Below, piece by piece: positions 21,045 through 30,050 of a DNA stretch of 64,000 nucleotides (position 1 is its first letter; every line of letters starts with the position of its first letter). The notes under the pieces are model-generated. The model searched no databases and was not told the DNA's origin. It was given only the letters and a program-made list of their open reading frames with translations. Source of the stretch: Sphingomonas sp. HF-S4 (lineage in GTDB: Bacteria; Pseudomonadota; Alphaproteobacteria; Sphingomonadales; Sphingomonadaceae); contig NZ_JAWJEJ010000001.1 of NCBI RefSeq assembly GCF_032911445.1, positions 1,922,001-1,986,000 on the forward strand. Direction: 5' to 3'. A program made the position numbers and the translations under genes.

Positions 21045-23966
21045 ATGCTGGGTTCAAGGTTCAAACACGTCCTGCTGATTTGCGGCGCTTCGCCGCTGGC
21101 ATTGCTGGCAGCCACCACGGCCGCCGCGCAGACAACCGACACGCCGGAGCCCGCGGAAGTCTCGGCCGAGCCCCAGATCGATCAGGAAGGCGAGATCGTC
21201 GTCACCGGCTTCCGCGCCAGCCTGGGCAGCGCACTCAACGCCAAGCGCAGCGAAACCTCCGCCGTCGACGTGATCAAGGCCGAGGACATCGCCGACTTCC
21301 CCGACAACAATTTGGCGGAATCGCTCCAGCGTGTCCCCGGCGTGTCGATCAACCGCGCCGGCGGCGAAGGCCGCGCGATCACCGTGCGCGGCCTCTCGGG
21401 CAGCTTCACGCGCGTCCGCATCAACGGGATGGAAGCCCAGGCGATCTCGAGCGCGACCACCTCGGACCGCGGCACCAACACCGGGCGCGGCTTCGACTTC
21501 AACGTCTTCGCCTCGGAGCTGTTCAACAATCTCGTCGTGCGGAAAACCGCCGACGCCGAGACGATCGAAGGCTCGCTCGGCGCGACGGTCGACCTCAATG
21601 TCGCACGGCCGTTCGATTACAAGGACTTCACCTTGGCGCTCGGCGCGCAGGCCGGGTACAACACGCTCGCCAAGAATATCGATCCCAAGTTCAGCGGCCT
21701 CGTCTCGAACACCTGGGATACCGGGATCGGCCGGATCGGCGTGCTCGCCTCCGCCGCCTTTACCCGCCGCAATTATTATGAGGACCAGTTCGGCTCGGGC
21801 GGCTGGAACCCGGCGACGCAGGACGGCGGCTTCTGCACCCCGGTCGGCGCGGCGGTCCCGTCGCCGGCCCTCAATCCCGCGCAGGGCACGACGCTCACCA
21901 ATTGCGCGACCGGTGTCCCCCGCCCCGCCGCCGGCGACACCAACTACGCTCTGGTCAATCGCTCGACCGTCTTCCTGCCCCGCCTGCCACGCTACGGCCG
22001 CTTCCACCACGAGCAGGAGCGCCTCGGCGTCACCGGGTCGGTGCAGTGGGAGCCGGCGCCGGGCATCCAGATCGGCGGCGACGTGCTCTATTCGGACTTC
22101 AAGGCGTTCCGCGAAGAGAATTGGCTCGAGGGCTTCTCGTTCGCGCGCGCAATCGCCTCGCCCAATTTCGGCAAGCCCCAGACGGCGATCCGCGAGGCGA
22201 TCCTGCGCAACGCCGGCACCAGCAACACCCAGGGCGCCAATTTCGGCCAGACCGTCTACGACATCGATTACGGCGTGTTCGACGGCGTCGATGTCCGCTC
22301 GGACACCCAGTACGACCGCTTCCGCAGCCGCTTCACGCAATATTCGCTCTACGGGAAGTTCGACCTGACCGATCGGCTCAAGCTCAATGTGCTCGCCGGC
22401 AAATCGAGCACCAATTTCGACCAGACCGAGCAGACCACCTTCCTGTTCGGGCGCAACAACACCCGCCAGACGATCGACTTCCGCGACGACCGCAACATGC
22501 CGACGATCGGCTTCGGCTTCGACGTCACCGATCCGAGCCAGTTCACCCTCGCGCCGGGCAGCGCGGAAATCCGCGCCGCGCCGTCGTTCGTCGACAACGT
22601 CAACAAGATGGTCGAGGGCAATTTCGTCTGGAAGGCGACCGAGGGCTTCACGCTCAAGGGCGGCGTCCATTACGACCGCTTCAACTTCAGCATCACGCCG
22701 TATCAGCGCCCGAACAACTTCACCGTGCCGACGGTCAGCGCGGCCGATCTGGCGGGCATGACGCATCTGGTCGAGGGCTTCGGCAAGGGCATGCGCGAGG
22801 GCGTGTTCCCGACCTCGTGGGTCGCGATCAACTACAAGCAATTCGCCGAGCGCTACGGCCTCGACGATTACACCGGCGATTTCGCGCTCATCCAGAATCT
22901 CGGCGGCACCCGCCGGGTGCAGGAGGACGTCGTCTCGGCCTTCGGCCAGGTCGATTTCGATCTGTCGTCAGCAGGCGCGCCGATCCGCGGCAATGTCGGC
23001 ATGCGCTATGCCAAGACCACGCTCGATTCGACCGGCTATTCGCCTGCGATCGCGCAGTTCGTGACGGTCGAGAATTCCTATGAGGACTGGCTGCCCTCGC
23101 TCAACGTCGTCGCCGATCTGACGCCGAACCTGCTGATCCGCGGCGCGGTGGCAAAGGTGATCACCCGCCCCGAGCTCGGCTTCCTCAGCCCCGGCGCCAA
23201 CATCGTGTTCAGCGGCACGCCGAACATCAACAGCGGCAATCCGCTGCTCGAGCCGATCCGCGCCACCACCTATGACGCCGCGATCGAATGGTATTTTACC
23301 CGAAACTCGCTGCTCTCGGCCGCCTATTTCCGCAAGGACATCCAGTCCTACATCCAGAACCAGGCGCTACAGCAGACCTTCAACCAGACCGGCCTGCCCG
23401 CCTCGCTGTTCGATCCGAACAGCGGCCTCGATCCCAACGTCTCGGTGTTCACGGTCAACCAGGCGCGCAACACGCCCGGCGGCCCGCTCGAAGGCTATGA
23501 GATCAACTACCAGCATTCGCTGACCTTCCTGCCGGGCTTCCTCAAGAACCTCGGCGTGCTCGCCAACTACACCCATGTGAAGTCGACGATCACCTATTTC
23601 CTCGCCGCCAGTTCGGCCAACACCACCAGCCGCGACCTGCTCGGCCTGTCGCGCGACGCGTTCAACGGCACGGTCTATTATGAGGACAGCAAGCTCAGCG
23701 CCCGCATCTCGGGATCGTATCGCGGGCCGTACATCATCGCGCTGCCGGCCAACAATCCGCTCCAGGATCTCGAAGGCGTCGACAAGTCGCTGATCTTCGA
23801 TCTCTCGCTGTCGTACCAGCTGACCGACAAGATCAAGCTGAGCTTCGAAGGGCTCAACATCTTCGACCGGGCCTATCGCCAGTATATCGACTCCGATCGC
23901 GACAGCACCTTCGTCTACAGCCACACCGGCGCGCAATTCTATCTCGGCGCGCAGTTCCGGTTCTGA
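21045..23966 (+). CDS. TonB-dependent outer-membrane receptor
   Basis: The 973-residue protein has a signal peptide ending TTAAAQ, a TonB-box-like EGEIVVTGFR, then a plug domain (AEDIADFPDNNLAESLQRVP, about residues 82-101, RAITVRGL). A large beta-barrel follows, ending in the aromatic strand AQFYLGAQFRF with terminal Phe. The pattern matches the Caulobacter/Xanthomonas TonB receptor class that often imports carbohydrates. The substrate is unknown, as no transport or degradation genes lie beside it. AAAGGGAGAG precedes the ATG. It is monocistronic by spacing. Confidence 0.93.
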   Translation: MLGSRFKHVLLICGASPLALLAATTAAAQTTDTPEPAEVSAEPQIDQEGEIVVTGFRASLGSALNAKRSETSAVDVIKAEDIADFPDNNLAESLQRVPGVSINRAGGEGRAITVRGLSGSFTRVRINGMEAQAISSATTSDRGTNTGRGFDFNVFASELFNNLVVRKTADAETIEGSLGATVDLNVARPFDYKDFTLALGAQAGYNTLAKNIDPKFSGLVSNTWDTGIGRIGVLASAAFTRRNYYEDQFGSGGWNPATQDGGFCTPVGAAVPSPALNPAQGTTLTNCATGVPRPAAGDTNYALVNRSTVFLPRLPRYGRFHHEQERLGVTGSVQWEPAPGIQIGGDVLYSDFKAFREENWLEGFSFARAIASPNFGKPQTAIREAILRNAGTSNTQGANFGQTVYDIDYGVFDGVDVRSDTQYDRFRSRFTQYSLYGKFDLTDRLKLNVLAGKSSTNFDQTEQTTFLFGRNNTRQTIDFRDDRNMPTIGFGFDVTDPSQFTLAPGSAEIRAAPSFVDNVNKMVEGNFVWKATEGFTLKGGVHYDRFNFSITPYQRPNNFTVPTVSAADLAGMTHLVEGFGKGMREGVFPTSWVAINYKQFAERYGLDDYTGDFALIQNLGGTRRVQEDVVSAFGQVDFDLSSAGAPIRGNVGMRYAKTTLDSTGYSPAIAQFVTVENSYEDWLPSLNVVADLTPNLLIRGAVAKVITRPELGFLSPGANIVFSGTPNINSGNPLLEPIRATTYDAAIEWYFTRNSLLSAAYFRKDIQSYIQNQALQQTFNQTGLPASLFDPNSGLDPNVSVFTVNQARNTPGGPLEGYEINYQHSLTFLPGFLKNLGVLANYTHVKSTITYFLAASSANTTSRDLLGLSRDAFNGTVYYEDSKLSARISGSYRGPYIIALPANNPLQDLEGVDKSLIFDLSLSYQLTDKIKLSFEGLNIFDRAYRQYIDSDRDSTFVYSHTGAQFYLGAQFRF

Positions 23967-23975
23967 TGCTTGGCC

Positions 23976-24001
23976 GCGCCGGCACCGAAAGGTGTCGGCG
24001 C
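23976..24001 (+). terminator. Hairpin after the TonB receptor gene
   Basis: GCGCCGGCACC and GGTGTCGGCGC form an 11-bp stem (one G-T pair) with a stable GAAA loop, 10 nt after the stop codon. There is no T-run, so it may be a Rho-dependent or mRNA-protecting 3' structure rather than a classical terminator. Confidence 0.5.
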
Positions 24002-24076
24002 GAGCGGCTTGACTCGAATCCCGATCCGACTACGGTTATTTATATTACAAATTGTGGTTAGCGTAAAAGGGGCAAT

Positions 24077-24907
24077 ATGCGCGGTGGTCTTTGGCTGATG
24101 TCGGCGGCTCTTCTTCTCCCGGCAACGGCGCATGCCGCGGGCTGCGAGGAAAGCTTCACCAAGTCCGGGTCGTTCATCAGCGGGCTGAAGTTCCGCGCCT
24201 CGGTCACCGTACCAGACCTCACCCCGGCGAGCGCGATCGGCCAGATGCGCGGCATCGCAGCCGGCAAGGGCTATGACATCCTCGTCGCCGAGGCCGAGGA
24301 CGGCAGCATGCTGATCGAGCAGCCGCAGACCGGCAAGGCACGCGCCTTCCCGATCACGATCACCGCGACGAGCAGCGGCAAGTCGGGCATGGTCGAAATG
24401 GAGGCCAAGCTCCGCGCCGGCCAGAGCGTCGGCTCGGACGCGGCCAAGACCGAGCTATGCGCGATGCTCGGCGCGATCAAGGGCGGCAAGGCCGGCCTCG
24501 CCGCGGCGAACAGCGGCATGAAGGCAGTGAGCAACGGGGCACCGCTGGAGATCAGCGCGCTCTCGCTCTCGCAACAGGTGTCGAAGGATACCGAGCGCAA
24601 CGCCGCGGCGATTCCGCTGCGCTATGAGAACAAGAGCTTCATCATCGACGGTCTGGTCGAACAGGCCACCAAGCAGGGCAGCGACTATATCGTCACCTAC
24701 AAGATCCCGAACCCGTGGGAGCAGGCGATCCGCCTGCCCGGCGAGGCGAAGTTCAAGACCGATATCGGCTGCGTGATGGCCAAGGGGCAGGCGGCGTTCA
24801 CCCTCCAGCTCAAGCCGGGCAAGAAGGTCAAGCTGCAGGGCATGTTCGAAGCATTCGACGCGCGCGACCACCTGCTGCTGCTCAAGGATTGCCGATCGGT
24901 ACAGTGA
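24077..24907 (+). CDS. Exported protein with an OB-fold (tRNA_anti-like) C-terminal region
   Basis: The 276-residue product has a signal peptide (MRGGLWLMSAALLLPATAHA-A). A middle domain follows with two cysteines, then a C-terminal segment IDGLVEQATKQGSDYIVTYK (about residues 190-209) and KVKLQGMFEAFDARDHLLLL, ending DC. The strand pattern resembles the tRNA_anti-like OB-fold of exported proteins. No catalytic residues are evident. The 110 bp before it contain an AT-rich promoter-like stretch and two adjacent GANTC sites at 24011-24020. Function is unknown. Confidence 0.7.
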   Translation: MRGGLWLMSAALLLPATAHAAGCEESFTKSGSFISGLKFRASVTVPDLTPASAIGQMRGIAAGKGYDILVAEAEDGSMLIEQPQTGKARAFPITITATSSGKSGMVEMEAKLRAGQSVGSDAAKTELCAMLGAIKGGKAGLAAANSGMKAVSNGAPLEISALSLSQQVSKDTERNAAAIPLRYENKSFIIDGLVEQATKQGSDYIVTYKIPNPWEQAIRLPGEAKFKTDIGCVMAKGQAAFTLQLKPGKKVKLQGMFEAFDARDHLLLLKDCRSVQ

Positions 24908-25149
24908 GGATCGTCAGGCGGCGCCGATAGCCCCGTCCCCGGCGTGCGTGGCGATCCGCCTCGCGCTGCCGCTGGAAAGACCGGCGCGGCCTCGACGGCT
25001 AGGGCTTAACGAATATCCGCTCTCGCCCGCTCTCGGCCATCGGCCCTGTTCGATTTCAATCCCGGAAACGGACCTGCATCAATCAATTGCGACAGACTGG
25101 AGCCGCGATATCCAGATGGAGAAGCAGAGGCGCTTCGGTTCGCCTGCCC

Positions 25150-26640
25150 TTAACGGGCCTTTTGGGCTGGGTAAGCATTCCCTCCGCGAAGAAGGCTGAA
25201 CCCAACGACTTCGCCATCATCGCCGTGTTCGAACCGTATCGTCATGTCTTGCGCCGTCATGAAGAATTCAGACTTCGATTCCGCAAACAGCTCCATACGC
25301 CCAGCACCGAACAAGTCGCTTTGGAAAAACAGTCGATCCCCTTCGGCGACGATATGGGCTGGCTTGTCCAGCAATTGATAGTCGCCCGCGACCTGTCCGT
25401 TAGCGGCTGCATCACCAGGAATCGCAGCCTTCTCAATGACTTTAAACTCGGGCCATCCGTATTCGGCGGCGACACTTCCCAGGATTTCGTCGATCAGGGC
25501 CGCGCCATTGTCGCTGTTGGTCATGATGACGACGCCTTGGCCGGAGCGCGTATAGCCATATAGCTGGGACCGGAAACCTGCTGTGCCCCCGCTGTGGCCA
25601 AAGCTCGTGCGGTCGCCAACCTTGTCGACGAAGAAGCCCAGGCCATATTGGCCCAAGCCACGCATCAGCATCGAAGACGCTGTTTTCTGGGACAGGATTT
25701 TGTCGGATTTCCCAGCCTCGGCCTGCTGAACTTCGAGTACAACCCGCGCCAGGTCCGTGGGCGTGCTCCAAAGTCCGGCAGCCGAAGATTCCGGGTAGAT
25801 ATGCCATTCACCTGTGACAGCTTTGCCATCGCCGTGATACGCCGTCGCCGTCAGGTTGCGTTGGGCGGCGGGCAGCGGCGCGAAGCTACTCTGGTCCATT
25901 CCCATCCGATCCAGAACGGCGGTCTTCATGTAACGGTCGAAGGGCTGGCCGCTGGCCTCGCTCACCATCAACTGGACGATCTCATAGCCTCCCCCGGAGT
26001 AGCGCCATGCGCTTCCCGGCGCCAGATCGACGCGAACCGGCTCCGAATTCGCGGGCGCAACACCGTCCAGCACCTGCAACAGGCTCGGCACCGGCTGCCC
26101 CTGCGCATATCCGGAATATCCGTGCACCGTCATGCCCGCGCTGTGATTGAGTAGCATGCGCAGGGTGACCGCTTTGAGGCGGGTGTATTCGTTCTGCGGA
26201 ATTTTCCAGGACGAGAGCTGGCGGTTCGCGTCTCCATCCAGCGCGAGCTTGCCTTGCTCGACTAGGCGCAAGGCGCCGATGGCCGTGAGCGACTTGCTAA
26301 TCGAGCCTGCCTGGAAAAGGGTTCTCACGGTAGCTCGGCGATGGCTGGCGATATCGGCTTCGCCATAAGCCCGAGCCCACTCAATGCGGCCCTTGTTGAT
26401 CAGGGCAATGCTGACGGCGGGGACTTGGTAGAAAGCCATACGCTCTATCAGCGACATCTTCTGCTCGGGCGCGCCTTTCACCACGACGGGCGTGGAGAGT
26501 CCGAGCTCGACCCGCGCGATACTGGCTTGGACGGTCGATGGTGTGGCTTCATCGACGGTTGTCGCTGACATTGACTGAGCTTGCGCGCCTTGGCCCCACA
26601 GCAGGAATGTTGCGCAAGGCAGCAGGAAGAGTCGCATCAT
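25150..26640 (-). CDS. Exported serine hydrolase, beta-lactamase fold with C-terminal extension
   Basis: From the ATG at 26640 the product is 496 residues with a signal peptide (MMRLFLLPCATFLLWGQGAQA-Q). SxxK is seen in AGSISKSLTA, the YxG-type motif in WRYSGGGYE, and a late HSGGTAGF replaces the KTG motif, as in many esterases and D-amino peptidases of this superfamily. About 100 extra residues after the catalytic domain form a lipocalin-like or DUF3471-type tail. No ribosome-binding site is obvious. Base composition is visibly less GC-rich than the neighbours, which may mark transfer. The regions on either side (24908-25149 and 26641-26852) show no other gene. Confidence 0.82.
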   Translation of the reverse strand: MMRLFLLPCATFLLWGQGAQAQSMSATTVDEATPSTVQASIARVELGLSTPVVVKGAPEQKMSLIERMAFYQVPAVSIALINKGRIEWARAYGEADIASHRRATVRTLFQAGSISKSLTAIGALRLVEQGKLALDGDANRQLSSWKIPQNEYTRLKAVTLRMLLNHSAGMTVHGYSGYAQGQPVPSLLQVLDGVAPANSEPVRVDLAPGSAWRYSGGGYEIVQLMVSEASGQPFDRYMKTAVLDRMGMDQSSFAPLPAAQRNLTATAYHGDGKAVTGEWHIYPESSAAGLWSTPTDLARVVLEVQQAEAGKSDKILSQKTASSMLMRGLGQYGLGFFVDKVGDRTSFGHSGGTAGFRSQLYGYTRSGQGVVIMTNSDNGAALIDEILGSVAAEYGWPEFKVIEKAAIPGDAAANGQVAGDYQLLDKPAHIVAEGDRLFFQSDLFGAGRMELFAESKSEFFMTAQDMTIRFEHGDDGEVVGFSLLRGGNAYPAQKAR

Positions 26641-26852
26641 GAAAGTTTTACCACAGCGGTGGGGGGCGGACTGGGACGCAGCCTGTCGCTGCGGCTGCCA
26701 TCGCGCACTCACACAATCGTTGCCCGGGCGCAACGCTTTGCAGATGTTGAAGTCGGCCATCGCAACGCCGGTTTCATCCAATGTCGGGCCTGAAAGCGGA
26801 CGGGCCGCAAACCACCCAAGACTAGCCATTCACCAATTTCCGGCTTTCGCGC

Positions 26853-27272
26853 CTAGGGATCCAAGCTCTCACCGAGATTCACTGGATCAAACCGCCCGTG
26901 CAGCGTCCCGGCCTCGCTCGCCCGCCACAGCGTCATCACTTCCCCCGCCACGATCAGCCACAGCTTCCCGTCGGGCGCCGCCATTGCCGCGTCGGTGACC
27001 GAAGGCGTCGCGGCGCCGCTCGGGTGCGAATGCCAATAGCCAATGATCTTCGGCCCGCCCGCCCGCTCGGCACGCAACGCCGCGAACAGGGCCGCAGGGT
27101 CGATCTCGAAGTGCCGCCCGGGGTCTTCGGCCACGTTTTCAGTTGCTTGGAAGCCGGTGATCGTATCGCCGTCGCCGAACAGCAGTCCGCATGCCTCGCG
27201 CGGCGCACAATCGGCGGAAATCCGCCGAATACCGATCGGTACAGATCTTGAAACGCGTATCGCCATCCCCAT
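26853..27272 (-). CDS. JAMM/Mov34 (M67) family metallopeptidase
   Basis: The 139-residue single-domain protein carries the JAMM zinc motif: Glu in REACGLLFG, then YWHSHPSGAATPSVTDAAM, matching HxH-x7-S-x2-D. Bacterial M67 proteins remove ubiquitin-like sulfur-carrier tails or cleave isopeptide bonds; no ThiS/MoaD partner is beside it. It diverges from rluD with only 13 bp between start codons. A second ATG two codons in is equally possible as start. Confidence 0.88.
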   Translation of the reverse strand: MGMAIRVSRSVPIGIRRISADCAPREACGLLFGDGDTITGFQATENVAEDPGRHFEIDPAALFAALRAERAGGPKIIGYWHSHPSGAATPSVTDAAMAAPDGKLWLIVAGEVMTLWRASEAGTLHGRFDPVNLGESLDP

Positions 27273-27285
27273 CTACACCTACAGA

Positions 27286-28281
27286 ATGGACCGGGGGGTT
27301 ACCACACTTGAAGCGCGGATTGCCGAGGCCGCGGACGGATGGCGGCTCGATCGGGCGCTCGCCGATGCCCTTCCCACGCTCTCGCGCGAACGCGTCAAGG
27401 CGCTGATCTCGAGCGGCGCGGTCACCGGCCCCGCCGGGCTGATCCGCGATCCCGCCAAGAAGGCGCCCGGCGGCGCGCTGTTCCAGATCGCGGTGCCGGT
27501 GCCAGCCCCCGCGCATAACGAAGCGCAGGATATCGCGCTCAACGTCGTGTTCGAGGACGAGCATCTGATCGTGATCGACAAGCAGGCCGGGCTGGTCGTC
27601 CATCCTGCCGCCGGCAATCTCGACGGGACGTTGGTCAACGCGCTGCTCCACCATTGCGACGGGAGCCTGTCAGGGATCGGCGGGGTGGCGCGGCCGGGGA
27701 TCGTCCATCGCATCGACAAGGACACGTCGGGGCTGATGGTCGCCGCCAAGACCGATCGCGCGCATGTCGGGCTGGCCAGGCAGTTCAAGGACCACTCGAT
27801 CGACCGGCGCTACAAGGCGATCGTCAACGGGCATCTGCGCACGCTCCAGGGCAGCGTCGATGCGCCGCTCGCGCGCTCGCCGGCGAACCGCAAGAAGATG
27901 GCGATCCAGCCGCACGGCAAGCGCGCCGTCACCCACTGGCGTCAGTTGGGCGGCGCGAGTCAAGCGGACGGGAAAAACCGCGATTCGAGTCAAGTTCGTC
28001 AACTTCTCGACGCCTCGTTCGTTGAATGCAGGCTGGAAACGGGGCGTACCCACCAGGTCCGCGTCCACATGGCATCGATCGGGCATCCGCTTGTCGGCGA
28101 TCCGGTCTATGGCAGTGCCAGGAAGGCGCATCGCGAGATTCTGGAAACCCTGGATTTCCGGCGACAGGCCTTGCACGCGGCCCATCTCGGGTTCATTCAT
28201 CCCGTGAAAAGCCACGCTTTGGCATTTGATAGCGAAATGCCTGCAGACATGCAGGAACTGTTCAACAAGCTTATCGTATGA
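27286..28281 (+). CDS. rluD: 23S rRNA pseudouridine synthase, RluD family
   Basis: The 331-residue protein has an N-terminal S4 RNA-binding domain (WRLDRALADALPTLSRERVK) and the RluA/RluD catalytic domain with HRIDKDTSGLMV, whose Asp is catalytic. RLETGRTHQVRVHM and HPLVGDPVYG follow. It is expected to modify U1911/1915/1917 of 23S rRNA. An insert of about 18 residues (GGASQADGKNRDSSQ, near residue 225) precedes the ECRLETGR strand and is not typical of the family. The ATG at 27286 is used because earlier codons lie inside the divergent peptidase gene. Confidence 0.93.
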   Translation: MDRGVTTLEARIAEAADGWRLDRALADALPTLSRERVKALISSGAVTGPAGLIRDPAKKAPGGALFQIAVPVPAPAHNEAQDIALNVVFEDEHLIVIDKQAGLVVHPAAGNLDGTLVNALLHHCDGSLSGIGGVARPGIVHRIDKDTSGLMVAAKTDRAHVGLARQFKDHSIDRRYKAIVNGHLRTLQGSVDAPLARSPANRKKMAIQPHGKRAVTHWRQLGGASQADGKNRDSSQVRQLLDASFVECRLETGRTHQVRVHMASIGHPLVGDPVYGSARKAHREILETLDFRRQALHAAHLGFIHPVKSHALAFDSEMPADMQELFNKLIV

Positions 28282-28332
28282 AGTTCGTGGCGCAGCCCGC
28301 GCGGCCTTGCGCCCAGTGAAGGGAGATTGATC

Positions 28333-29238
28333 ATGGCAAATGGCAGCAACGTCCCCGCGACGATTCCTGCGCTCGGCGGAGAGGCGAGCCTCAACCGCTA
28401 TCTGTCCGAGATCAAGAAGTTTCCGATCCTCGCGCCCGAGCAGGAATATATGCTCGCCAAGCGCTTCGAGGAGCATGGCGACGCCGATGCGGCGGCGCAG
28501 CTGGTCACGTCGCACCTGCGGCTCGTCGCCAAGATCGCGATGGGCTATCGCGGCTATGGCCTGCCCGTCTCCGAGCTGATCTCGGAAGGCAATATCGGCC
28601 TGATGCAGGGCGTGAAGAAGTTCGAGGCCGATCGCGGCTTCCGCCTGGCAACCTACGCCATGTGGTGGATCCGCGCGTCGATCCAGGAATTCATCCTGCG
28701 CTCGTGGTCGCTCGTGAAGATGGGCACCACGGCGGCGCAGAAGAAGCTGTTCTTCAACCTGCGCCGGATGAAGGCCAAGCTCGATGCGTTCGAGGATGGC
28801 GACCTGTCCCCCGAGCATCTCGCCAAGATCGCCACCGATCTGGGCGTGACCGAGGACGAGGTCACCTCGATGAACCGCCGCATGGCGATGGGCGGGGATA
28901 CCTCGCTCAACGTGCCGATGCGCGAGGATGGCGAGGGCCAGTGGCAGGATTGGCTGCAGGACGACAGCCAGCTCCAGGACGAAGTCGTCGCCGAAGCGCA
29001 GGAGGCGGACGTCCGCCACGAGATGCTCGTCGATGCGATGGACGATCTCAACGAGCGCGAGAAGCACATCCTCACCGAGCGTCGCCTGACCGACGATCCC
29101 AAGACGCTCGAGGAACTGAGCCAGGTCTATGGCGTGTCGCGCGAGCGCGTCCGCCAGATCGAGGTTCGCGCCTTCGAGAAGCTCCAAAAGGCGATGATGC
29201 GCCTCGCCGGCGAGAAGCGACTGCTCGCGGCCTATTGA
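28333..29238 (+). CDS. rpoH: Heat-shock sigma factor RpoH (sigma-32)
   Basis: The 301-residue sigma factor has region 2 (LRLVAKIAMGYRGYGLPVSE, FRLATYAMWWIRASIQEFIL) and the RpoH box QKKLFFNLRRMK that distinguishes sigma-32 from other group 3 factors. Region 4 reads VSRERVRQIEVRAFEKLQ. It directs heat-shock transcription. The ATG at 28333 is preferred over a TTG two codons earlier because GGGAGA is better spaced. It follows rluD by 51 bp, an arrangement common in alphaproteobacteria. Confidence 0.96.
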   Translation: MANGSNVPATIPALGGEASLNRYLSEIKKFPILAPEQEYMLAKRFEEHGDADAAAQLVTSHLRLVAKIAMGYRGYGLPVSELISEGNIGLMQGVKKFEADRGFRLATYAMWWIRASIQEFILRSWSLVKMGTTAAQKKLFFNLRRMKAKLDAFEDGDLSPEHLAKIATDLGVTEDEVTSMNRRMAMGGDTSLNVPMREDGEGQWQDWLQDDSQLQDEVVAEAQEADVRHEMLVDAMDDLNEREKHILTERRLTDDPKTLEELSQVYGVSRERVRQIEVRAFEKLQKAMMRLAGEKRLLAAY

Positions 29239-29279
29239 AGCCGTTGCGTTGACGGTGTGGTGTCGTCATTCGTGTCCGC

Positions 29280-30050
29280 ATGAGTGACGACGCCGCCCCC
29301 ACCCCCCGCGCCCCGCAGGCGACGACGCGGATCGAGCCCCCCGCCGAGCCGGCCCGGCCCCGCAAACCGTTGCTGCGCCGGCTTCTCGGCTGGCTGGTGA
29401 TGGCAGTGCTGGCGTTCATCCTCGGCTCGCTGCTCTGGGTCGCGGCGCTGCGCTTCATCAATCCGCCGATCACCTGGACGATGATCGGCGACGCGGTCGC
29501 CGGCCACGGCGTCACCAAGCGCTGGATGTCGATCGACCGGATCGACGCGACGATGGCCCGCGCCGTGATCGCCGCCGAGGACTCCCGCTTCTGCGAGCAT
29601 CACGGCTTCGACTACAAGGCCATCGCCGCCGCCGCCGCACGCAACGCCACCGGCACCAAGCGCATCCGCGGCGGATCGACCGTCAGCCAGCAGACCGCCA
29701 AGAACGTGTTCCTCTGGCAGGGCGGCGGCTATTTCCGCAAAGGCTTGGAAGCCTATTTCACGCTGCTCATCGAGAATATCTGGGGCAAGCGGCGGATCAT
29801 GGAAGTCTATCTCAACGTCGCCGAGACCGGGATCGGCACCTATGGCGTCAATGCCGGCGCGATGCGCTATTTCAAGCACGACGCCTCGCGGCTCAGCCAG
29901 CGCGAGGCCGCGCTGATCGCCGCGGTGCTGCCGCTGCCCAAGAAGCGCGCGGCGATCGACCCCAGGGGCTTCACCAGGCGCTACGGCAATTCGATCAGCC
30001 GCCGGATCGGCGTGGTGGCAGGCGACGGCCTCGACGCCTGCCTGCGGTGA
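29280..30050 (+). CDS. mtgA: Monofunctional biosynthetic peptidoglycan transglycosylase MtgA
   Basis: The 256-residue protein has a proline-rich cytosolic start, one membrane anchor (LGWLVMAVLAFILGSLLWVA) and a GT51 domain. Catalytic Glu is in IAAEDSRFCEHHGFD, followed by GGSTVSQQTAKNVFLW and the second Glu in IMEVYLNVAETG. It polymerises lipid II in the periplasm and has no transpeptidase domain. The next gene starts GTGA over its stop. Confidence 0.94.
   Translation: MSDDAAPTPRAPQATTRIEPPAEPARPRKPLLRRLLGWLVMAVLAFILGSLLWVAALRFINPPITWTMIGDAVAGHGVTKRWMSIDRIDATMARAVIAAEDSRFCEHHGFDYKAIAAAAARNATGTKRIRGGSTVSQQTAKNVFLWQGGGYFRKGLEAYFTLLIENIWGKRRIMEVYLNVAETGIGTYGVNAGAMRYFKHDASRLSQREAALIAAVLPLPKKRAAIDPRGFTRRYGNSISRRIGVVAGDGLDACLR

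Noticed and set aside
24908-25149. Short plus-strand frame between the exported protein and the beta-lactamase-fold gene
   Set aside because: The 83-codon frame at 24948 has no ribosome-binding site and no recognisable sequence. The gap is treated as non-coding.
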